Below are positions 11,455 to 23,930 of a DNA stretch of 64,000 bases, piece by piece. Origin of the DNA: Bidens hawaiensis (lineage: Eukaryota > Streptophyta > Magnoliopsida > Asterales > Asteraceae); the NCBI GenBank assembly GCA_021521415.1, contig JAIQDT010003580.1, positions 1 to 64,000 of the forward strand, in the 5' to 3' direction. The position numbers and the translations under genes were made by a program. The notes beneath the pieces are model-generated. The model saw nothing but the letters and a program-made list of their open reading frames with translations. It was not told the origin of the DNA and made no database searches. Position 1 is the first letter of the stretch, and each line of letters begins with the position of its first letter.

Positions 11455-14400
11455 ACATATTTAAAACGTAATATGAATGTGAATATTATAAATTTAGTAA
11501 AATACAAATGTCATATTTATATAAAAAAGGATACCTTTACATAATTATGAGACATTATTTAAATAGAAAATCATACAAATACTAACAAAGATAAATAAAA
11601 AGTTAAAACATCTTTATAACTTATAACATGAGAACAAAAAACACATATTAATTGAAAATTAACCGCCTAATTAAATTAACACCCAAAATGTCATGCCTCA
11701 TATACAATAACTGAAATATAACAAAAATAAACATTGTGTAAATTTCAACACATATACATTAGAAAAAAAATAAACAATTAGTGATAAGGAAATTAATTAA
11801 TAAAAAGAAAAACTTTACATATATATAATTGAAGAAAACATAACTTAATGGTGTTTATGTTTCCCAAAGCAATTTGGAACCAATAAAATGCCGAAACCTA
11901 TGAGTATAACACCTCAAATTAGTGACAAATTCAAACAATACCCCAATTTAGTAAAATATATGTCACGATTAAAACATATTTAAAACGTAATATATATGTG
12001 TATATTATAAATTTAGTAAAATGCAAATGTTATATTTATATAAAAAAGGATACCTTTACATAAATTATGAGACATTGAATTGTTAATTTAATTCAAATAC
12101 AAAACCATACAAATACTATAAAAAGTTAAAACATCTTTATAACTTATAACATGAGAACAAAAAACACATATTAATTGAAAGTTAACCGTCTAATTAAATC
12201 AACATCCAATATGTCATGTCTTATACACAATAACTGAAATATAACAAAAATAAACATTGTGCAAATTTCAATACGGATACATTAGAAAAAACAAACAATT
12301 AGTTATAACGAGATTAATTAATAAAAAGAAAAACTTTACATAGACATAATTGAAGAAAACATACCTTGATGGTGTTTGTGTTATCCAAAGCAATTTGGAA
12401 CCAGTAAAACGCCAAAATCTATGATTACAACTGTCACACCCAGACTAGCACAATGCGGAAGCGTAAAACGGGAATGTAACAGACACCTCTGGTATCAACA
12501 CATTGTTTATAAAGAAACATTACAAACTAATTTACAATATATTACAACTCATTGTTCTATCGTTGTTTTACAGTCTAGGTGATACAAACAAAACTGGTTC
12601 GTTAACTATACGTTCTTACTACTAACACCCTTGCCTCTATCCACATAGCATCAACCACACACCTTGAGCAAGTAACAGATCACCAAATCATTCCGATTTA
12701 GGTACACCTGAAAAGCAGTTTAAAACGTGTCAACTACTAGAGTTAGTGAGTTTCACGAGTTTCAAGAAAACAGTAATGAGTATTCACAAGTTAACACTTG
12801 TAATCATGAAATAAGTATGTATGTATGTAAATGATGTAATTATGCTAAGCTACAGTGAAGCCTTGACTGTATGTGCTGAGTGCATCCATTTCCCACGCTC
12901 AATCAACCACTGTGGCCCCTTTCCGCCCACAACATGCCCCAAGTAGCTATGTCTAACACTACATAGCGTGTTTTATAATTATGGTCATGTGCAAACGGGG
13001 TAAAGTCTCAGCAATACATGCAGGCTCCGTTTGGATTTGTCAAACCAATAGTACTATTCACAAGCCACCGGCTCGAAGTTAATCACTGTGTTAGTGGGGA
13101 CTTTCATGTGTTAGCACTTAGATAATTCACATCAATACATGTTTCAGGTATGTATATGTAATCAAACATGCTTTTCACCCCAAAAGTTCGTAAAACTGTT
13201 TAAAGAGTGAGGTCATGAAACTCACGGTTTAGTAGATAATCAGTACTGTATCAGCTCGTTGTTTGTTCGGTCCGCTATAAGGAGTTCCTATAATCAATAT
13301 TATAATAATATTAATATTTTAATATTATTATAATCTCAATACTAAACTGGGCTGTATAACTAATCTGGGTGTAGCTGGAACGCCCAGAAAGTGGCAATAG
13401 GTTTAGGTTGTAATGTTGTTCAATGTCTAATACTTAAAACCGAACTTGGCTCAGATTTCCGTTTTCCCAGCTGAGCCAAGTTGTTCGTTTACGCGTTCAG
13501 AAAACAGTTAAGGGAAAATAAGCTTGGGTAAATGTATTGGTTAACAAAATGATTAAGTTATAAAGAAAGATCACATACCGGGGTCCTGGATTAGCCACGG
13601 GGCCCGTTTCCGTTTATTCAGTTTGATTTGAGAAGAAACGCGCACAATCCACCCGGATTGTCCAGGTTTCTCATAGAAAAGTTCGTTTTTACTTAATTAG
13701 TCCAAAAATATGATTTTTGATCACTCTTGGTGTCTTGATATTCGCGCAGATTCGTTAATCGCGAACTTGCCGGTTTTTATAAAAACTAAATTTGTTTAAT
13801 ATTCAAATTAGCATAATTAATTAACCGTTAATTATTAAATTATGAAAATTTAGCCACTTATCAATTAAAATATGTAGATTTTTATAGAAATATTTCTGGA
13901 ATTAGTTACTGATTTATTAATTTATAAAAATTCATTTTATCAGCTATTTTTCGCCTGAAAATCGTCCGTTTACCCCAAACAATTTCCAAAAATTCCACAA
14001 AAATTTCACAAAAATTCCTGAATGCTTAAATCATGTCCCAAATCAACCTGTATCAATTCCATAATGTAAAAAGCTCGTGCGATATTCTTTTCGGCCCAAA
14101 TTCGGCTATAAAAATTCACACGAACGCATATAAACAAAGCATCTTTAGACTTCTCCAAATGATCCCAAAATTCATATGTGATCAAAATACATCAATATGA
14201 GTTCCCAGAAAAATTTCATAATTTTTGAAGTATTTTAGCTATTTTTCCCAAATAAACGTCCCAATTCGGTAATAAATTCGCCAAATATTCTCGGATGGTC
14301 TAAAAATTACCAAATTTAAAAAGGGACTCATTGAAATGGTCCCTGATGTTCCTGCAAAATTTCAAGGCCTAAAAATATGCACATAACAACCTTAACCTAA

Positions 14401-15540
14401 ACAGCCCGTAAGCTAGTGTTTCGGCATTACCTTAGCGGGTTTGGCTCGTTTCCGGCTTTCTAACCAAGTTTTCAGGTTCCTGTGCTTCTATGCAAGCTAG
14501 ATACAATTCCTATATCACAAACCAAGCAGGTTTCATCAATAGAACAACCCTTTAACTTAGGGTTTCGGCTAGTGCATAAAAACGAACTTTTGAACCGTAA
14601 AAACGCCGTTTCAACCCTTTAATCCGTGTTTATGGCCAAAAAGGATCATGATTCTGATTTTAAACTAGGTTTAACATCAAAGTATGTTTTTGAATGATTT
14701 TTGAGAGTTTTACATGGTTAACTATGATTTTTAACAATCAAGACATGTTTATATGTTGTTAAACGAGTTTAAACGAATCAAAGATCGATTAATCATAAGG
14801 TTTTTACCTAGTTTCTTGCCGGTTTTGGCTGTAGAAGAAGAGTTCCAGAAGTTGTGTTTGAAAATATGTGTAAAAATATCTCAAATCTAGTTTATATGTG
14901 AAAGGAAAAAAAAAGGGGTTGGGTGGCGGCTGCGGCCGGAAGCCCATGGGCCCATTTTGGCCTAACTTTCTGATTTCTCAAGCCCAAATACGAGAAGCCC
15001 GGTCCAAATTTAGTTCGGGTTCGGTTTTTGGCGCGAAAAACTTATCGGGTGCGTTAAACAGTGCGAAAACGAGTGTTTTTCGGCTAGTTTTGTGAAAAAA
15101 TTATAAAAACATACTATATGTTTGTAAAAATCAAAAATATTTTCACGGATCGCTTAAAACATTTCAAGTAAGTGTTTGGTAAGTCTTTTTCGGCTTAACG
15201 GATGATACAACGCTTGGTTTGTAACTATCTTTCGCGTTTAAATCTATAGCGGGTAGTCAAACGAGCATGTTTTCGTTTAACTTGTTTGCTATCAAACTAA
15301 GGCCATATTACTAATATTTTAGCTTGTATAGATCGTATATCACTTATAGATGGTCCCCCGAGATATCTGGGTCATAACCCGACCCGTTCGGTTAATCGTT
15401 CGTTTGTTACGCAAAAGGCGTTTATTTGCTTAATCGGTAAATACGTATTGAGGTGTACCTTGTTTTGGCTCAAATGTCACAACAACACCTCAAATTAATT
15501 ACAAATTCAAACAATACCCAATTTATATCCTAAATTACTG
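11455..15540. repeat. Tandem duplication (~520 bp units), second copy interrupted
   Basis: The block starting ACATATTTAAAACGTAATAT at about 11455 recurs at about 11972. Copy A runs to about 11970. Copy B runs from about 11972 to 12431 and resumes at about 15482 after the nested solo LTR. Copy A therefore gives an empty-site version of the LTR insertion point (ATAACACCTCAAATTA against ACAACACCTCAAATTA). Confidence 0.85.
12432..15481. mobile_element. 3.05-kb solo LTR
   Basis: The segment begins TGTCACACCCAG and ends AAATGTCACA, so it has TGT...ACA termini. It is flanked by the perfect 5-bp duplication ACAAC (12427-12431 and 15482-15486). The paralogous uninterrupted copy 520 bp upstream shows the empty site. 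It has no gag or pol frame and no internal domain, so it is best read as a solo LTR left by recombination between two LTRs. Its length suits a Ty3/Gypsy element, which is inference. Around 13295-13333 it contains an AT-only palindrome. Confidence 0.75.
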
Positions 15541-16833
15541 CAAAAATATTAATAATGAAACCCGTATTTGAATTAGTTACAAACTAAATATTTTGTTAAT
15601 TAGATTGCATATATAAGTTGTTTCAAAAGACTTTGATTTTAATAACATCTATAAATAATTTTGAATGAATAGTAATGAAAGTTTTTATTCTATTTTGAGA
15701 AATATTTATTTTATAGTGAAACCGTTTAAAACTTAACGAGATAGTCAAACCTATAAAACAGACATTTATTTCAAAAATTTAAGAGTTTTGAAAGAGCATT
15801 TAAACAATTTGTAAGATATAAATATTTGTTTCTAAATTTATAAATGTACTTGATTAGGTGTTTAAACTTTTAAACTTAACGTATTTAAATAAAGTCAGCT
15901 ACTATAAAATGAAAGATTTAAAATTTTTAAAATGAATATAATTTTTTTTAATTTTTTTTGTGTATTGATTGATAAATGCTCGTTAAATAAATTACTATTA
16001 TTTGACTAATATTATACCAAACAAAGAAATGTGTTAAATATAATAAACTAATATTTTAATTATTATAACAGTTAGGTTCTTATCCATATATAATAAGATT
16101 TTCAAATTTTAAATTGATAAGTCATAAAAATAAATTAATATTAGTGAAACTTGGAAAAAGGCGTATTATGAACAAAAAATCACAATATACAAACATAATT
16201 TTAACTAACAAACATATTAAACATCATATCGATTAACTGATAATTTAAAAAAAATCATACCTTTAAATCCTAAATAGATTAAAACATAAATCGATTAATA
16301 GGAATAGATTAAATATCAAATCTATTAACCGTTAGCATAAAAAATCATACAGTTAAACCTTAAATCCAATAACAGTGAATCAATTTGATGTTGTTTTTCA
16401 CAAAAATCGATTAAATACTAAAATATAAATCATACCTGATAATTGCAAACGATGAACATATTTGATGTTGTTTGGATTATGAAATCGACAAATCATGAAG
16501 AACCGGTTATAGATGAGGTGAAGAATCTGGTTACAAACGATAGGGAGCATTATGATTTTTGAACGAAGCATGTACCTTTTAAAGAAGAAACGATGAACAA
16601 TTTAAACCTGGTAAATTTTATGAGTTTTTAAATTCTAACAATAATTAGAATAATTAATATCATAATTACATTAATAAGTTACAAAAATATTAAAGTCAAT
16701 ATCATTGATTAAAATTTTATTGTGAATATGTGGAAATTAGATTTATGAAAGGTTGATGACATAGAAGCCTATGTGGATAACCTAGATGAAGGACATGTGA
16801 ACAAAATTGTGTTGCTTTAATATATTAGTTAGA

Positions 16834-18227
16834 TATTCATTAACGAAACTATTATAACCTTTTACGATACATTTATATATATGGCATTAAAAGTCAAAAC
16901 AATTAAATGTTTATTCACTTTGGAATCAATAACCTGGAAGATATGACGAGGTTCTAATTTATAATGGTGTGAAATTTTGTTGATTGGTTTTTTTATCGTG
17001 CTTTGTTTTTGGTGTGAAATGTAAATGGTTGGATTAGTTCCTTGTTATGTCGTTTGATAATTAATAAATTTCTGTTGGTAGTTAAAATAAATAAATAAAT
17101 CTAATTTGACATTGCAATTGGTATGCATTGGGAAGAGGAAGAAAGAGATGGTACATTGGCATGTGCATGAGTGTTGAGAATAAAGCACAAATATGAGTAA
17201 AGGACACATATGGCAAACCAGTCATTATTTTACATAGAGAGTAATGACGTGTTCGTTGCATTTACATTTATATCATCCTTTTATTACAAGCAATAGTGTA
17301 ACAAGCCTCTAGATTTAAAACATCACCCATTTATGAATAAGTTTGATACATATTAGGATTAAGATATGATCAACAACATTAAACTTTGGTGAATCAAAGG
17401 TGATGATTAGCTCTATAGATGACATTCATATCGTACAATATTGCTTAAGAAAAACGAGAACTATGATTAGCGTATATAACAGTTTTGTTAGTTAACAGAG
17501 TTAGCTTAGTTTGTTAGTTTACCGTTAGTGGATTAGTTTGTTTTTATAGTTAGGTTGCATACGATCATTTTGAATGAGAATACAGCTTTTGTCCAGATTC
17601 ATTTCTCTCAAAATATCGTAGTTAGACCTCTGAAGCTGCCAAGTGACTTCAAGGGATATCTAGCATGAACGAAGACGGATAGAGCAAACCTTTGTACACT
17701 TTAACATCAGCATACTAATTTATAATTATCCATTGTTGGGTATAGTACAAAGATTGTGTAGAGTGTTTGCACCATACACTTATAATAAATACGAGGTTCA
17801 AGTCCCATGAAGTATTAGAGGTATAAATTTAGTATTCTTAATTCGTTCATAATCAACTTAATTTTTGGGGTAGATGTTAATATCATAAGAAATAAATGTG
17901 TTCTTGTATATAATGATTTAAGAGAGAACATGCATTTAATCGGTTAAATCAAGTAATATCATTATATATAAAAGCATCTGCAAATTAAGCTAAAGTATTT
18001 TAAATGACTGACTTCTTGTCGTGTACATAAATAATAGCAATAACATGGTTGTTGGACATCACATCTTATAATCGGCCACCTCATTAAAGTAATACTAATT
18101 TAAACATATACAACCCTGAAGCCACAATCCCATACCTATATGACAACTTGCTAGTTCTAATATACATGTATATAATAATTTGTATTTGTTTATTTAAACT
18201 AATATTTTATTCAGCACGTTCCAACGG
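16834..18227. other. AT-rich intergenic DNA with a tRNA-like B box
   Basis: No coding signal. At about 17791-17803 GAGGTTCAAGTCCC resembles a pol III B box and may mark a tRNA or SINE remnant, but no convincing A box or acceptor stem was found. Confidence 0.4.
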
Positions 18228-18740
18228 AACGTGTCGGTAAACACGGGCGTCGATAAACTCAAGCGTTATCGGTCTGAGCATTGAGTTCGTGAGTTGACGC
18301 GAATTCAAACATTTCGGTTATGCTCGTTATGGTATAGACACTATTGGTAAAACCTAAACGTTGAAACTCAGAAAATAAATTCATCAAAGTAGCATGTAAA
18401 AAAATTATCGTATAAACAACTAAAATATTCAACGTTAATTTTGTTGGTAAACTCGGGCGGTGGTAAAACCCAATCATTGCCGGTCCCGGGCATTAAGGCG
18501 GTAACTCGACACGAGTTCTGGGCTAAAAAATTGGGAAAAATATAAAAATTTAGGTGGATCAATGGGATAACGTCAGTTGGTAAACTCGGGTGTTGGTAAA
18601 TCCCCGAGCATTGATGTTGTGAGTCTACACGAATTCGGTTAGTTTTCGTTATGCATGTTATGGAACCGAAATTAAAAAGCCAAAATGACAAGGACCAATT
18701 CGGTGCGGCCAAATGGCCCAATTGGGAGTTGGCGGCACCA
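18228..18740. repeat. Dispersed GGTAAACTCGGGCGTTGGTAAA-type repeat, 3 units
   Basis: Units at about 18235, 18445 and 18570 share TTGGTAAACTCGGGYG, a GGTAAAACCC segment, then GAATTCGG..GTTATG. The same family occurs at 21110-21500 and 41420-41960, where it directly follows a Helitron-like A|CTAG end. I infer that it is internal Helitron sequence. Confidence 0.6.
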
Positions 18741-18774
18741 AACTATAGGGTTGTTAGAGTTATATATATATATA

Positions 18775-19595
18775 CTATGATAGAGCCCGTGTGATAAAAC
18801 AAAATGGAATGTTGTGAATCTATACTAATTAAGAAAAAAATAAGACTAAAATCAATTCATCCTAGTTGAGTTGGTAAGCCTAGGGGTGTTCAAAAAAATC
18901 CGGATCCGAAACCGAACCCGAAATATCCGAATTATTCGAAATTTCGGATATCCGAAAACCGGATAATCCGAATTTTCGGATTCGGGTTTGGATGTCGATT
19001 TCTAAAAAAATCGGATAATCAGATTATCCGATATCCGAAAACTAAAAAACAATAAAAATAATTAATATATGTTATAATTTATAACTTAAGTTTAGGGTTT
19101 CCCTTCCATTATAAATTCTCTATTTTCCATATTATTTTTGGTTGTTTGAATTTATCCATGAATTTCTTGAATGTTTTTTTATCTTAATGTTGGAAACTTA
19201 GAAAATCGAACACAAGCTTAGATTTAATATATGCTTAAACGATTTCCTTTTTTTAATCCGGATTATCCGTTTCAATAACCGAATCCGTATCCGAAATTTC
19301 GGATATCCGAAAATCGGATATCCGAAATTTCGGATACAGGTTTGGATATGAATATTCAATATCCGAACTTTTCGGATATCCGAAAACCGGATAATCCGGT
19401 CTTGAACACCCCTAGGTAAGCCACAAACATTTTAAAAGTATGGTAGTGAGTTTGATTCTCACCAATAACATATTTTTTCATTTTATCATTCATTAAGGGA
19501 AAATTGTAAAAATGAAATTTGTACTTGACAGTGTATGTGAATGGTTTAATTGAATGACATGTGGAAAATTGTGTTGTTTTAATAATATAGATAGA
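18775..19595 (-). mobile_element. Small Helitron-like element carrying a nested hAT
   Basis: On the minus strand the 5' end TCTATCTATATTATTAAAAC and the following ACAACACAATTTT..ACATGT match the 5' end of the 11.4-16.8 kb Helitron. The 3' side has a CACACGGGC sequence before a degenerate CATAGT instead of CTAGT, so that end is less certain. Without the nested hAT the element is only about 285 bp. Part of it is tRNA-like: TAGTTGAGTTGG before the hAT and GAGTTTGATTCTC after it resemble pol III A and B boxes. Confidence 0.5.
18881..19414. mobile_element. Non-autonomous hAT-type element with GGATATCC array
   Basis: A 534-bp element with a perfect 8-bp target duplication GGTAAGCC (18873-18880 and 19415-19422). 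Termini TAGGGGTGTTCAA and TAGGGGTGTTCAAG (right end reverse-complemented) are nearly identical. Both subterminal regions consist of TTCGGATATCCGAA-type palindromic motifs. It has no coding frame and it splits the tRNA-like sequence in the surrounding element. Confidence 0.92.
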
Positions 19596-19989
19596 TAATA
19601 CGTTTTAATAAAATTTATATTAGTTAATGTAAGGTTGGGTGGACGAGTTTGTTGCAAAATCTCATTCTCCTCATGTATTGACTTGTTTCTTTCCTGGTTA
19701 GCGGTTTGCTAACCAAGATGTTTTTTTGTTTTATAAAGCTGCCTTTCAAAAAATAATATATATGTTTTTATAAAATTTATAGGGTTGTTAAAGTTATTAC
19801 GTAAAAGGCCCCTTTACATCAACATTGTTTGCATTATATGCAAAAGCTATAAGATAAATTGTTTAAAAACAAGATTTTTATATATAAAAGCAATTCTTTT
19901 ATAAGTTTTTGCATGTAAAACTTTTAGTTACTTCTTTCTTCAGTTTTTAATGGTTTCTTAATAAACTCACCTCTATCTATATGTGTAAA

Positions 19990-20952
19990 CTAGATTTTTT
20001 TTTCCCGTATTACGAGGGTTGTTTTACATTATTCGTTTTTAATATTTACATATGTGTATTTGGATTTTAATTTTAGTTATTGTAAGAAAGTTAATAATTA
20101 ATATACTTGAAGAGGTTTGATGATAAAATGGTTTCACAAATAAATGATATGGTTATAATCCGGTTTAAAAACTATCTGGGTTTAGTGATACTCATTACCT
20201 GTTTATTTTCTTTATTATAAAATTGTTTCTTAAATATAAATAATATCTATTTTTTAAAATAAAATAGGATATTAATTTTTAGTATATCCCTATTTTATAG
20301 GATTTTCATATAAAATATTTTATGAGATTAATTTTTAATATAATGAGATGTTATAACCCGTTTTAGAGCTATCTGGGTTTGGTGAGACCTTTACCCGTGA
20401 ATTCGAGTCAAATGCGTGAGAAACCTTCATTTACAAATAAAGCAATCTGATGGCTTGAGAGAATGGTTGTTTTACATTTTTAGTTTTTTAATATTTATTT
20501 CTTGGATTTTAATTTTTCTTTATTGTAAGAAAGTTAATAATATACTTAGGGTTTGATGATGAAAGAATTTCATAAATAAATGATATATTATAGCCCGTTT
20601 AAAAGCTATATGGATTTGGTGACCCACGACCCGCTTATGTTTTTTTACTATAAAATTGTTTATTAATTATAAATATATATTTTTTAAAAATTGGATATTA
20701 AATTTTAGTATATCCCTATTTTATAGGATTTTCATATCAAATAATTGGTAAGATTAATTTTTAATTTAATGAGATGTTATAACTCATTTAAGAGCTATTT
20801 GGTTTTGATAAGACCCATATTCATAAATTTGGGTTAAATCAATGAGAGGTCTTCGTTTAAAAATTAAGCAATCTTGTGGCTTCCATAAAAGCGGATAGCG
20901 ACCACATCGCGACACGTAGGATTTTAGGGTTTTTTTTTATATATATTATAGA
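19990..20952 (-). mobile_element. Non-autonomous Helitron with two internal ~440-bp units
   Basis: The minus-strand 5' end TCTATAATATATAT is at 20952. The 3' end is a CCCTCGTAATACGGG hairpin, then a T-rich spacer on the plus strand, and CTAG at 19990. Host A and T flank it. The interior is two diverged direct copies (about 20019-20466 and 20467-20900), each with GTAAGAAAGTTAATAAT and a TATCTGGGTTTRGTGA-type sequence. No helicase frame is present. Confidence 0.65.
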
Positions 20953-21094
20953 TACATCACACACTCATAAATTACATCAATATTTTTGTAAAAAAAAAGG
21001 AAACTAACTCTCACTATTTGAAAAAGTAAGGCTTATTTACAAACACAAAAGTAACGTCGGGCTAAAACCTTTTGGTTTCTAAAGTATATAATAA

Positions 21095-21500
21095 CTAGTT
21101 TTTAACCTGGCGAATTGTACCGGGCAGGTTGGTAAATCCGAACGTTGGTAAGATACAAGCATTACCGGTCCTAAGTGTTGAGGCGGTAAGTCAACGTGAA
21201 TTCAGTCAGTTTTTGTTACATGCGTTATTGTACGGAAACTAAAACAAAAAAAAGTTATAAAAATTGAGATGCAACATTGAGATAGCGTTGGTCGGTGAAA
21301 CTCGAGCGTTGGTAAAACCCGAGCGTTGTTGGTCCCAGGCGGCGAGTCTATGCAAAGTTGGTTGGGTTTTTCACGTTCGTTATTAAACCGGACTAAAAAA
21401 GAAGAATTGTCATTCGGTCAGTTTTGTTACGGTACCATAACTAAAACAAAACGCGCTAAGCTACGCAAATTATGTCAGTTTTTATCACATCCGTTACGGT
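21095..21500 (-). mobile_element. Helitron 3' end with internal repeat
   Basis: An A|CTAG junction at 21095 is followed on the plus strand by TTTTTAACCTGG...CAGGTT, a hairpin in the right place for a minus-strand Helitron 3' terminus. Two units of the TTGGTAAAnCCGAGCGTTGG family follow. The 5' end could not be located. Confidence 0.5.
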
Positions 21501-23387
21501 ATATTGGTATTGGAACTAAACTAATAAAAAACAAACATAACAAAGATAATTAGAAATATAATTATTAGTTTAAAACAAAAAAAAAACAAAACCTCGTCGA
21601 ATAGAATGTTACCAAATAGACCAATTATAGTTCATGGTCGCCAAACTTCTCTTTTATATATATTAATAATTATATATAAAAGTATGATATATTAATGTTA
21701 AAACTCAATCACATCAATAGAAGTTTCCGTGAACACTTCTAAAACAATCCAATTCTACTTTATACATATTTACTATATTTTTATAATAAATAAATTTATA
21801 AACTTCATTATAAATAAAACTAGTTTTATAACATGTGTGATGCACGGGATGCCTAAAAGAAATACAATTTATAAACTATAGAAATTAAATGATTAAAATT
21901 AAAAAAAAACCTGTATTTATCAAATTAAATGGTTTGATAATTCAATTATATTTTCTAACGGAATATTCATACGAATACGTGGTTTATTTTCACGCAATTT
22001 CTTCATAATCATAAAAGTGATGCACGTAGTGATTTTATAAGTTTTAATTATTTTTTTAATGGAATATCGAATTCTAACAAAAGATTATAAGATATTTTAT
22101 TATGAATGACACAAAAAAACATCATATATATAATTGGCATAAGTAAAACAAGCTTTTATATTACAGTTTCGAAAGATATGGATGAAAACTCCATGGATCC
22201 ATGCGGTTGATTTAATAATGTGAGAATAAAATTGTTATTCATTCATAATTTCTTCTTATTAATATCATCTTAAACCTATAAATATTGTTTATTAAATTTT
22301 ATCACATTTATCTCCCACACTCAAAAGTGTATATAAAGTTATTAATTAAGGCATATCTAATTTATAAAAAATATAAATATTTTGATTGTATTGACATAAA
22401 TATCTTCATAATTTTAATCCATATAATTTAGGTAATTACTTATTTGATTAAAGAATGAATTAATATGTTTTGATTACACTGACATAAACTTGTTTTTATT
22501 AAAAATGGGAAATTTAGACTAGATATATTTTTTTTATTAGAATAGGTAGATATAATTTTATCAAACATCATGGCATATTCAAGGTACACTATAATACTTC
22601 TAATAACATACTACGCGTGTTATCAAACATCATGGCATATTCAAGCTTTATTACATTATTTGACTTAGGTATGTGGCTGTCATCCCGAAGGAAAGAGAGG
22701 TATCGAAGACAGGTCATCCTCTTGTATATCGTCTGGTATGGGTAAAATGGGTTCTCGCAAGATACCGTCTCTCACATCCTCCATTCGCATTTCCTTCTTT
22801 GTTTCTACTAACTCCGTCACCACCACATTATTGTCCATACCAATTTCACCGTCTTTCTATACCTCACTCTCTCTTCTGGTCACATCTTCATATCAATTAA
22901 TCATTTTGTGCGCTGCATGAGTCCGCACCTCTCACCCTTATAAAACAAGGACTTGCTTTGAATTATACATTGCCAAAGGGGTTTTACTTTTACCCTGCAT
23001 TACTTGAGATGATTTTAATTTATATTTTCTAAGGTTTTATGGTCATGATTAATATTTTTCAAGTATTTTACAATTTATGCTAATTGATGAAAACATGAAT
23101 TTATAACTTTATCTGGTTGTGTTATTCCATACTGGGTAGTCCAAGCCCACCATCTCCTGTTTCGAGAAAACCCCGTTGCTCAAAGGCCTACTGCGATAAA
23201 CCGGTTGAGATCAGATTCTAACTTGAGACTATACGACCTTCAACTCAAATATTCACTTTTTCAATAATAGTTGAACTAAAACTCATCAGCTAATTTTTTA
23301 CATTGTTTACTGTAGATTTAACAAATACTCATGTAACCTTTCATTTAACGGCCAAGTAACCCTATCTAGCTTTACAATATTTTATAA
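21501..23387. other. AT-rich repeat DNA with another Helitron-like end and a short orphan frame
   Basis: An A|CTAG junction at 21820 with an imperfect hairpin (ACATGTGTGATGCACGGG) looks like one more Helitron 3' end. A 24-bp direct repeat (TCAAACATCATGGCATATTCAAG core) lies at 22560-22583 and 22621-22644. A 52-codon minus-strand frame (22838-22680; MDNNVVVTELVETKKEMRME...) has protein-like composition and may be a captured exon fragment, but I cannot identify it. Confidence 0.35.
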
Positions 23388-23930
23388 CTAGTTTTTGAAC
23401 CCGTGTATTACACGAGATTTGTCAAATAATAAAAATTAGTAAAGTTCGTTATTTGAAATAAAGACACAAAATTAAATGAAAAAAATAATGAAATATATAG
23501 TACAAACAATAAGAAGTCTAGAATCTTAATTTTACAAATAAGAGAAAATCTTTTTATATGGAACATTTGTAGTTTTATCATAATCAAGGTTGTAAAAGTC
23601 GTTAGGCGGTCCTAGGCGGTTGATTGGGGAGTTGCGAGTACTCGGGAGTAGTCGGGGATTACTCGGAAAATACCTAAGGAGTACTCGGCCGAGGCGAGGA
23701 GTACTCGATCTAGGAGGGGAGTAATCGGGGAGTACTCGGCCGCCTACTCGGGAGTTTTACAATATTGATCATAAGTATGTACTATTTAGTACTATTAGGA
23801 CTATAAACATAATCAACATTTTTTATTTTATGTTTTTACTTCTGTATCTTTTTTTTGTTTGTTTCAAACAATTAATTTTATTAATTTAAACATTGACAAA
23901 TCTCGTGTATGACACAAGTTCTAGAGCTAG
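23388..23930. repeat. Inverted pair of Helitron-like 3' ends
   Basis: At 23388 the plus strand reads CTAGTTTTTGAACCCGTGTATTACACGAG followed by ATTTGTCAA (minus-strand 3' end). Near 23898-23930 the mirror image appears: TTGACAAATCTCGTGTATGACACAAGTTCTAG. Hairpin and flank match in inverted orientation, so two similar 3' termini face outward around a hAT element. This could be a composite or a foldback derivative. Confidence 0.55.
23585..23767. mobile_element. Non-autonomous hAT-type element with GAGTACTCGG array
   Basis: A 183-bp element flanked by ATCATAAT (23577-23584) and ATCATAAG (23768-23775), 7 of 8 identical. Ends are CAAGGTTGTAAAAGTCG and, reverse-complemented, CAATATTGTAAAACTCC. The core repeats GGAGTACTCGG and CGGGGAGTA, which include the palindrome CGAGTACTCG. 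There is no coding frame. Confidence 0.78.

Larger units (their letters stand above)
11423..16833 (-). mobile_element. Non-autonomous Helitron (minus strand) with nested insertion
   Basis: On the minus strand the element starts TCTAACTAATATATT (at 16833) and ends with the hairpin CCCGTGTGTAACACGGGC, a 5-nt spacer and CCTAG at 11423. Host A and T flank it, as expected for Helitron insertion between A and T without target duplication. A hairpin shortly before a CTRR 3' end is the defining Helitron signal. The element is 5411 bp, of which 3050 bp is a nested solo LTR. No Rep/helicase frame is seen. Confidence 0.72.

Noticed and set aside
14898..15095. 65-codon frame within the solo LTR
   Set aside because: Starts in a poly(A)-G run, has no similarity, and lies inside an LTR without internal domains.
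17780..17810. tRNA gene
   Set aside because: Only a B-box-like GGTTCAAGTCC is present; no matching A box, anticodon arm or acceptor stem.
11423..23930. CRISPR-like or satellite array
   Set aside because: The repeats are dispersed Helitron-internal units or tandem pairs with divergent lengths; there are no regular short repeats with unique spacers.
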